A DNA stretch of 64,000 bases from positions 2,048,501 to 2,112,500 of the forward strand of contig NC_080046.1 of the NCBI RefSeq assembly GCF_012489685.1, read 5' to 3'. Source of the stretch: Lotus japonicus. Lineage: Eukaryota > Streptophyta > Magnoliopsida > Fabales > Fabaceae. The notes under the pieces are model-generated. The model was not told the origin of the DNA. It worked only from the letters and a program-made list of their open reading frames with translations, and searched no databases. Numbering within the stretch: position 1 is the first letter of the stretch; every line of letters begins with the position of its first letter. Made by a program: the position numbers and the translations under genes. This document shows, in pieces, positions 55,842-64,000 of the stretch.

Positions 55842-58025
55842 CTTCCACTTGTAAAACATAAGTTCTTATACTCTTCACTTAATGTAGCGTCTTCATCATC
55901 AATTATTCTTCAAGGCCAACTGATGCAATGCAAAGCCTCAATTGTAAAAGTCTTCGTCAACATATCAGCTGAATTCTCTGTTCCTAAGATTTTCAACAAA
56001 TATAAATCTCCATCACTTATAAGTTTTATGATGAAATGATACTTCAATTGTATGTTCTTGCATATAGAGCGAAAGGTAGGATTTTTCGCAAGGATAATAA
56101 CACTCTGACTGTAAACAGCAGAGAAACATCTCGTTCTTTTTCCAATTCCTTGAGAAAATTCTTCAGCCATATCATCCCTTTGGCTACATATGAAATCATT
56201 GCACATTCTTATTGAGATGTTGAGAGAGCAACTATATTTTTAAGTTTAGACTTCCAACTCATAGAAGTACCTCCCAAGATGAAAATATAGCATGTGGTGC
56301 CTTTTCCACCATCAGAATCTCCTTTCATATCGGCATCAAAAAATCCTGCAAAGTGAGATCATTTATTCTAAAGCATAGACAATACCTTAAAATCCCTTTA
56401 GATATATCAATATCAACTTCGTGCCTTCCTAATGCTCCTTTCCACGATTTGATAGGAATTTGCTAACAACTCCCGCTGCATCTTCTATATTAGGTCTGTT
56501 ACAAACAATAGCTTACATCAAGCTCCCTACTGTATATGCATATGGAATTTTTGACATATGACTTTCTTCTTTAGTTGTTTGTAGTGACTACTTCTTTGAA
56601 AACTTCAAGTGATTTCCCAAGGGGTTCTTCTGGTCTTGACATCTATATTATTGAATATATCAAGTACTTTTTGTATATATTTCTCTTGGGCCAACTTCAG
56701 AATGCCTTTTAATCTATTTCTGGAAATCCTCTTACCAAGAATTTGTTTGGCTGGACCAAGATCCTTCATCTCAAACCTGTTAATTTCAGTCATATTGGAT
56801 CCTACTATCAACATTTCATCTACATACAAAGCAAGGATAATATAACAGTCAACAATTTTTTAACGTAGCAACAATAATCCATGTTAGATCTGTTAAAACT
56901 AGATTTTCTCATAAACTCATTAAACTTCTTGTACCACTATCTCGGTGCTTGTTTCAGTCCATATAAGCTTTTGCGCAGCTAGCATACAAGATTATGCCTA
57001 TCTGGAAGTTCAAAACCTTCAAGTTGTGTCATCCAAATTTCTTCTTCTAAATTTTCATGTAAGAATATAGTTTTAACATCTAATTGCCCCAAGTGAAGAT
57101 TCTTTGCAGCTATATTACTCAGGATAACTCTGTTTGTGGTCATTTTGACAACATGAGAGAAAATCTATGTAAAATTAATTCCATCTTTATGTTGAAACCA
57201 TTTCATTATAAGTCTTTCCTCGTACCTTCTTTTATCATCATATTCTTCCTTTAGTCTAAAGAACCATCTATTATGCAGAGTTTCTTTCATTTTGGAAACT
57301 TGGTCAAAGACCATGTTCCATTTTTCTGATGGGACATCATCTCGTCTTTCATTGCTAGCTCCCACTTGATGGAGTTATCCCCCAACATGGCCTCACTAAA
57401 ATATTCTGGTTCTCCAGCATAAGTTAACAACAAGTAATGCAATGAAAGAGTATGTCTTTGTGGTGTTTTTGAAATTCTGTTAGATATTCTCACTTGGGTT
57501 GTAGGAGTTCTAGGTTTGTGTTGGCTCTTTTTCTAGCTCATCTTCTACCTCATCATCCTTGCTCTCTCGATTATTCTGGCTTCTACTGGCTACATCACTT
57601 TTTGAAGTTTCTTCCAATGTCACACTTTCAGAAAGATCCGAGTGTTTACTTGAACTCATAGATTCTACAGAAGATTTTTTTTATAAAGCATGTTTTCATT
57701 AAAATTAACCTTTTTCTATTTTCCACGAATGAAATGCTCACAAACACCAATACCAACATGCTTTAAAATTGATATCTTACCCTTTGACGCCACGATCTTC
57801 ATTCCATTTTCACTCATGTGATCAAGTCATTGATGTCATAGGGATGAACTGTTGACAGCTTCAGTCACTACTATCATATCCTCCTCTGCTACCACATAAA
57901 GGGAACTTTACTTCCTTCCACGAGCTACAACCAGATTTCCTTTCATCACCTTCCAAGCTCCATTCCAAAAGTCGTGTAATGGCCCTCATCATCCAACTGA
58001 CCTATAGAGATCAAACTTCTGTATA
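55842..58025 (-). pseudogene. Copia Pol, heavily decayed
   Basis: Minus-strand pieces in the right order read: pre-integrase sequence near 58020-57780 (SIGQLDDEGHYT, GAWKVMKGNLVVARG), reverse transcriptase start (NSIKWELAMKDEM near 57400, HNRWFFRLKEEYD near 57270), the RT catalytic box near 56825 as YVDE instead of YVDD, KDLGPAKQILG near 56755, and RNase H end near 56090-55920 (ILAKNPTF, NSADMLTKTF). Most of the integrase core is missing. Many stops and shifts occur. Confidence 0.82.
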
Positions 58026-59214
58026 AGGGAGGAGGAGGAGAGCAGAAAAAAGGCCGCCAACTTACAGACGAACTTCGGTAATTTTTTTTGTTTCGGTAAT
58101 ATGATTGTTTTTTTTATAAAACACATACCATGTGGCGACTATTAGTAATAGCGAGATTTTACGACGGTTTTGAAACGTTTGTAAAATCTCGGACGACGTC
58201 CTTCGGTATTATTCTATTTTGTTTAAGTATTTTTTTTAACGCGAATAGTGAGATTTTGTGACGGTTTTGGGACATTGGGAAAAACCTGGAGGTATTTCAG
58301 AGTTTTCTTGTACTAAAAACTACTGATTGTGAGAAAACATGAGGAGCAGTCTCAATCCAAGTCTCATCATCAAGATTTGTTAGAGGAAACTGAGATATTT
58401 TTGGAAACATTGAATTTTTTGGCGTGTTAAATTGCTTAAGAAATTCCGATCCGGATATAGTAAAAGGAAAATGTTTTTCCAAGAAAGTGGCTCCTAACAT
58501 TCAAACTCTTATACAACAAACTTTTATCACTGCTCCCGCCCCAACACTCATTGGGTTGAAAACTTTGTATTTAATTTAATTTCTTTGTGTATTTTTCTTC
58601 ATTCTAAATTTTAATTTATTTTAAATGTATGTTAAGAATGTTTAAAATTAATTACGTATATCTTTCGCAATCTTAATTTTTTGTTTCGAAATATATTTTT
58701 TAGATTCGATCAGAGTTGATTATGTTTATATTAATCTTCTTGTATATACTTAAGGAATGTGGCCTCCATTCCCCTAATAAAAAAGGGACGCTATTATTGT
58801 CTATTGTTCTTAGAAAATGCTTTTGCAAAAAGAATAAAGAAGATGATAAGAAAGAAACAAATTATTCTGGACCTTTAAAACACTATTATAGTTTGTCCGA
58901 TAACCTCAAAATCAAATAAATTTCGTATTCTTTTATCTAAAAATCAGCTTTCATAATCTAGTAATTTATAACCAATCATGGCCATATATAATGTGATCTT
59001 GTGATTCAATCATTATAGTCACTATCTAAAAATAAAAAGAACTTATTTATATGCAGTATAATATTTAAGAGTTTTATAAACGGGGAATATTTTCAAAATT
59101 ATTTCACAATTATTTGAATTGACTTTCGTATAAGTTGCATTTATCACTCATTGATACAATGATTCTCTTTAATCAATTGATTGTTTTATTTTGGATACAT
59201 ATGGAAAGAAAACA
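58026..59214. other. Unassigned region with a short dyad motif
   Basis: Two related motifs, GCGAGATTTTACGACGGTTT (58151) and GTGAGATTTTGTGACGGTTT (58249), and an inverted GTAAAATCTCG (58181) resemble subterminal repeats of CACTA-type transposons, but no ends are found. A minus-strand frame of 67 codons (58297-58500) is not recognised. The rest is AT-rich. Confidence 0.35.
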
Positions 59215-59390
59215 GAACATAGCAACTAAACTATCACATTATGCAGAAGGGAAGGGATCAAGGTTGAAGGTGGAAGCCTCCAAGCCGAGACGATACTTTA
59301 TCCCTTGCCGCTTGATGAGCCAACAAATTCGCAGCCTTATTCCGCTCACGAGGGATCTGAATCACCATTGATTGTTGAATACTTTCTATG
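59215..59390 (-). pseudogene. LINE-type RNase H C-terminal scrap
   Basis: The minus strand reads IPRERNKAANLLAHQAARD (about 59300-59360), the last helix of plant LINE RNase H domains. No other part of the domain is present. Confidence 0.45.
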
Positions 59391-61788
59391 CAATTTTATA
59401 ATTTTAAAAATTATTTTCATTCAAGAGTGGATGGAATGAATGCACCAAAAAAAAAAGAGTGGAAGGAATGAATCACGTTTTCTTAGGAGTTGTAAGACCC
59501 CGAAATAAATAACTAGATTATTTTTTTGTATTAAATAATTGAGTATTTATATTCTATTAGTTTTATTCTATTTTTCTGACTCGAACCCTATTGCGAGTCA
59601 TGAAAATTATTTATATGATAATTAAGTTCATATTATGTTTAAGGATGACACTATAGTCATTTTTAGTGATAGCACGAGCCATATTCGCACCCGACTAAGG
59701 TCGAGAGTGTCCGAAAAAGGCTATATCCGCTCCTAGAGCATTGTTTAAGAGAATTTTAGAATTGAAGGAAGATTAAAAACCTCTAGGTATTTTTCCCATG
59801 ACCAGTGTTCGATACGAAACTATAGACTATACGCACGATAGGTTTTGCTTCCCGGAAGTCCGTCGAAGCTAGACTTTATCTTCTCAGTGACTTTAATTAA
59901 GACCCTGAATAAAGAGTTTTTCTATTCGGAGCTTCTAACGAAGTTTCCATCCGTGCTACCTCATTTCTTTCGAAGTTTGTGATCATTTTTCATAAGGAAG
60001 CTTCTTCATCCGACGTCGACTGCAAAAAGTAGTTTTTCGGCGTAAATCGACTTATACTGTGTTTGAGACGTTTTCTTCATTTAAATGAGCCTCAAAATAA
60101 GTATCAGAATTCTGTCGCTGAATACTTACTTAAAACCAGCAGATGAAAGTACCAAAATGATCGGACCCTAGAAATCTTTCTTTTTCCTCATTTTCTCTCT
60201 CTTATAAAAGGAGAAAATCACCAAAACCTCTTCATTATGCTAGTGTGGCCGTGGGGGTGCTAGAGAGAGAGGGGGGGGAGGCAGTGTAGCCGAATCTTCG
60301 TTTCTTGCCCGATCGTCCTGATTTCTGAAGCTACGCGTAGATGTAGAGGTAAGGATGCTTAATCTTACTTCTGTTTCTTCTTTCTGTTGGGTTATTCCAT
60401 GTCTTTCTGTTCTTAAAGTTTGGAGCAAAATGTCAAAATGTCTGATAGCTTTGATTTTTCTTTTCAAATACTTCTATACTAACCCAACACGATGTATTCA
60501 TGATTTGTGCGCTCAGATTTTTACAAAGTCACCGTAGATCTGAAATCTGAGCCAAAAACCCATTTCTACTCAACAGTTGCTTTTTGAAGCTTAAATCCTT
60601 AATCTTGCTTAGTGCCTTTGAGATTAGTTCTTGATAAAGGCTTTGTTTATCGCTATTCAAAATTTGTTTCGAAAAATATCGACTTTGAGTTTTCGGACAA
60701 TTTTATTGGACCAAAATGCTCTTATTCTAGTTTTAGCTCCTGTAATTGTTCCGAGTGTTTCTCTACCCTAGATATCACCTAAGGATACCTAGGAACTAAA
60801 TTAGATCGAAGAAAAAGTTCGGGAAGCCCTATTTTTGGCTATGACCGAAACTTGTTGGAGTTGTACCATGTCCAAAAATAATTTTTGGGTCTGTATCGAC
60901 TGAGCTATAGTGTAGTTCTTTCAGTTATCGAAATTTTGGCTTTGATTTTGTGTCATTCCGAGTTCTGTAGCTCGAGTTATGCGCATTTTAGCGAACAAAG
61001 GTCCTGCTGTCCATTCGTGCCTAAATGTCGAACTCTAAAGCTTCGAAAGCTTTTTCTGGTTTTGTTTAGTGTTATTAGTTTATATTTTTTCTTAGTGACT
61101 AAGAAATGATATTTTGCTTAAGGTTTGGAACGAGTTGAGCTTAGGAAAGAGCAAGCTGTGAGGTTTCACGATGGAGGAGGACACTTCAGAGAACTTGCTG
61201 AGTTCGGGAACTTGATTTTGGATCGGACTGTGATATCGAGCTTGGAAGGAGAATAAAAGGTTAGGGTAACTCAGTTTAGCGCGTCTTTGAGTCTTGCATG
61301 CTTTATTCGCACTGCTTGCGTTTGAGATGAAGTTGTTTATTTTCTTATGACTATTGTACTGAACTAGGAAAATGTTTTCTGGAGGCTTCGGCCATGTGAA
61401 CTGATTGAGATGTGTGTCTCGGTTTTCTAGAGGCTTCGGCCTTTTACTGGTTTCTGTCATACTGCTTTCTAGTGGATAGGACAGGGTTATGTTTTATATC
61501 ACTGAATTATTGTTTCATTGTATTTGTGTTGATATTGAACTGATTTGCTATGTTTGTTGAAATTATGAATAACATGTGGTTACTCTGACTTGATTATTGG
61601 ATTGGGAATTGTTGATGTTTTGATTGTTGCTACGGTTGATGTTGGGCCGAATCACATGCTATGTATGTGCTAAGTGGCTAATCATATGTTGTGTTGATAT
61701 TTGTGCTTATGCGTGGTTGGATTGTACTGTGTGGCCTTCGTGGTGTACTGAGTGACCTTCAAGGCGTTATAAAGTGGCAGATCGGTGG

Positions 61789-62175
61789 TGTGACACCCGG
61801 GGCCAACGAGGGCAGAGAGTGATCGCTGGTGCAGTGAGGCATGAATAAGGAGCGGCTCCTGGCAGGCTTCTAGGCAGAGGGACACATGAATGAACCGCAC
61901 CCGAACAAGAAGTATTCTGAGACTGTATAGGGATGGACTATACAATTAAGGAGGGCATAAAAGATTTGATTGTACTACCCATAACAACAAGTTGCAACTT
62001 CTTTTCGGGAGCCCAACTCATAAGAACTTCATGGTTAAGTGTGCTAGCCTTGGAGTAATATTGAGATGGGTGACCTCCTGGGAAGTTTTCCCGGGAAGTA
62101 CGCAAGTGAGGACAAAGCGCACTGAAAAGACTCGTGTTGTTACCGTGAAGCCAGTCGTCAGATCGGGATGTTACA
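61789..62175 (+). mobile_element. Cassandra-type solo LTR with 5S rRNA sequence
   Basis: It starts TGTGACACCC and ends GATGTTACA. The perfect 5-bp duplication GGTGG lies at 61784-61788 and 62176-62180, and the tandem copy shows the intact site at about 62561. The 387-bp LTR contains a 5S rRNA-like segment, the hallmark of Cassandra, a non-autonomous LTR element whose LTRs carry RNA polymerase III promoter sequence. Confidence 0.92.
62019..62088 (+). other. 5S rRNA-derived segment in the Cassandra-type LTR
   Basis: Aligned to plant 5S rRNA without gaps, about 52 of 70 positions agree by eye. The C-box region (GATGGGTGACCTCCTGGGAA) is perfectly kept, and the A-box region (GGTTAAGTGTGCTAGCCT) has several changes. 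It is not a ribosomal gene; the 5' third of 5S is not recognisable. Confidence 0.88.
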
Positions 62176-63610
62176 GGTGGCTTTCGTTCCACGTGACTGT
62201 CCTTCTTGAGAGGTGCCAAGTGGCAGCTCAATGGTTTTCGTTCCAGGTGACTGTCCCGTCTTGCGAGACGCTTTTGATTTGACCCATCTTGGTAGTAACA
62301 CATAGTTGTACTACAGGGCACTTATATTGGTTTTATCAATATATGAGTTGATCTATATTGTTGGGGTTATTGTCATCTGATTTGATTCTATATTGTTGGG
62401 CCAAATCACATGCTATGTATGTGCTAAGTGGCTAATTATATGTTGTGTTGATATTTGTGCTTATGCGTGGTTGGATTGTACTGTGTGGCCTTCGTGTCGT
62501 ACTGTGTGGCCTTCATGGCGTACTGAGTGGCCTTCGAGGCATTATAAAGTGGCAGATCGGTGGCTTTCGTTCCTTTGACTGTCTCGTTTTGAGAGACGTC
62601 AAGTGGCAGCTCAATGGTTTTTGTTCCAGGTGACTGTCCCGTCTTGCAAGACGCTTTTGATTTGACCCATCTTGGTATTAACACATAGTTGTACTACAAT
62701 GCACTTATATTGGTTTTATTGATATATGAGTAGATCTATATTGTTAAGGTTATTGTCATCTATTTTGATTCTATATTGTTGAGGTTATTGTCATCTGAGT
62801 TGATTCTATATTGTTGAGGTTATTGTCATCTGATTCTATATTGGTGAGGTTGTTGATACCTGATTTAAATATATGCTATTATATTGCCGATATATGATTA
62901 AATCTATGTTGTTGATATCTGATTTAATTTTATGTTGTTGTATATATGTCGTCATCTATCTTGAATGAAGTTGCTAGCTTATGTGCCATGTTATACACTT
63001 AAATTTGAATAGAATGTTTTTCTCTTTTATATGTGGTAATTGTATGTAGTTAACCCTTTCTATTTTGTTACTTGTTGTTTAGGCGCTTAACGCTATTAGG
63101 CGATGGAGATCTTTTGCTGAAGCTTGACCTTTGTGCGAGTCAGAGATGAGGACTTGAAGAATTGTGGAAGACTTGAAGAGTAGAGTCGGGTTTAAGGCTA
63201 GAGCTTTGGGTTAGAAAGCTTACCGTTATTGGTTTAAGCTTGCAAAATGACTTTAGGAATTTATGTTTGAGGTTTTGGGTAGGTTCCGGTGCATTGCTTT
63301 CCCACGGTCCCCCGATATGGAAATCATAGGGAGTATGTCGGACTTATGGAGTCTTTACATAACAGGTTCCTTGTTGAATCTGATACTCTTGCTTGGTTTT
63401 GTAGTATATGTTTCTTTCATCCTTACCTTTGGGTACTTTTCTTGTTTAAGGCTAGATGTAATTTGATTATAGTTGGGTGTAGGCATGACATGTTTTGGAA
63501 ATACTTTGAGAAGAAAAAAATAATACTCGCTTTTATAATTCCTTTTGAAAAACATTGTATATTTATTTTAGCAGGTTACTATGGTGACCCCCGAAAGTCA
63601 GGGCGTTACA

Positions 63611-64000
63611 GGAGGAACGTGCAATTGTTTCCTAAACGGGTGAGTACATTCGGTTAAGTCCAAAAATGAATAAAAAGTGGAGAAAGAACTCTCAACAATA
63701 ATATTTATGGCCCCTTTAATGGTCAGAATAATGAAACATTGTAAGATAGTATAATCATATCATGCTATAATTTGTTGTTTGTTGCCCCAACAAAATAAGA
63801 TAATGCAATCTTGTACCTTATTCTATCATGTATATCATGTGTAAATTTTATCCTAAGGGCGAAGTTAGGTTAGAACCAGCAACATATGATAACAGTTTTA
63901 TTTCATTTGTAGTACCATAATCCCAAAGCAACATGATTCAAGAATAAGCCATCGGGCCAACCATATACTAGTGGGTCAAGCTCCGTCAACCCACACTCGA
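63611..64000. other. Intergenic DNA at window end
   Basis: No gene or element recognised. Confidence 0.5.

Larger units (their letters stand above)
61641..62756. repeat. Tandem duplication, 362-bp unit, first copy split
   Basis: Unit A (61641-62394) contains the Cassandra-type LTR. Unit B (62395-62756) is the same sequence without it. Both start GTTGGGCC and include AAGTGGCAGATCGGTGG. Smaller 20-30 bp repeats of the TGTGGCCTTCGTGG type lie inside. Confidence 0.85.
59491..63610 (+). mobile_element. Solo LTR, long Ty3/gypsy-like family, copy 3
   Basis: It starts TGTAAGACCCC and ends GGGCGTTACA. Flanking 5-mers match at 4 of 5 positions (GGAGT, GGAGG). A TATA box TTATAAAAGG lies at about 60201, and the block with GTTCTGTAGCTCGAGTTATG at about 60962. 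A 362-bp tandem duplication near the middle carries a nested Cassandra-type LTR. Without the latter it is about 3.73 kb, close to copy 1. Confidence 0.82.

Noticed and set aside
62019..62088. A 5S ribosomal RNA gene
   Set aside because: Only about three quarters of positions agree over 70 bp, the 5' third is absent and it lies inside an LTR with a target duplication.
1..64000. CRISPR arrays, bacterial operons, tRNA genes
   Set aside because: The tandem arrays have no CRISPR spacing logic, the DNA is plainly plant, and no cloverleaf-like sequence with A and B boxes was noticed.

Overview
This window looks like heterochromatic or gene-poor DNA from a flowering plant. The evidence is plant Ty1/copia and Ty3/gypsy polyproteins, Stowaway-like and Mutator-like inverted-repeat elements, a Cassandra-type LTR carrying 5S rRNA sequence, hAT elements, plant LINE tails, BAM/CLV1-type receptor kinase debris and an MBF1c copy. 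A eudicot, perhaps a legume, is my inference from the overall style of the repeats; no single feature proves it. I find no convincingly intact host protein-coding gene. Almost every recognisable feature is a mobile element, a viral integration or a pseudogene.

Layout, left to right. 1-7224: a 512-bp tandem duplication whose second copy is split by a long solo LTR, which holds a small hAT element, which holds a copia solo LTR. 8275-8776: a 5'-truncated LINE with target-site duplications. 9130-11471: a possible spliced, non-coding or decayed transcription unit with a 380-bp direct duplication. 11484-18430: an inverted pair of BAM-like LRR receptor kinase pseudogenes. The right arm is split by a gag-only LTR element (12966-15039) and by a Mutator-like element (15479-18104), which itself contains a second Mutator-like element carrying an MBF1c gene copy. 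18512-25616: most of an Athila-like Ty3/gypsy element, cut off at its 5' end. 25617-29750: LTR and LINE fragments. 29886-34955: a solo LTR split by a nearly complete hAT transposon with an 800-codon transposase frame carrying one stop. 35071-39072: two copia LTRs of one family in opposite orientation. 40018-42166: LINE scraps and MITEs. 42464-50463: an integrated pararetrovirus (Caulimoviridae, florendovirus/petuvirus-like) with two long open frames. 50562-51359: a LINE-like retroposon. 52703-55070: a MITE and a non-autonomous hAT element. 55580-58025: a decayed copia pol. 59491-63610: another long solo LTR with a nested Cassandra-type LTR.

The target-site duplications let insertion order be read directly: TTTTT, GTTAGCAC, GTTTG, ATTTTTTTA, AACGT, CACACGGT, GTGGCTTG, GGTGG and others are visible at element ends. 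In two places the un-inserted site survives next door in a duplicated copy.

The features most worth a second look are the coding-complete integrated pararetrovirus with its TAAGATG stop-restart junction and 32-bp terminal redundancy beside the primer site, the gag-only LTR element, the MBF1c copy inside a nested Mutator-like element, the Cassandra LTR with its empty-site control, and three inactivating stops that all fall at CHG sites.
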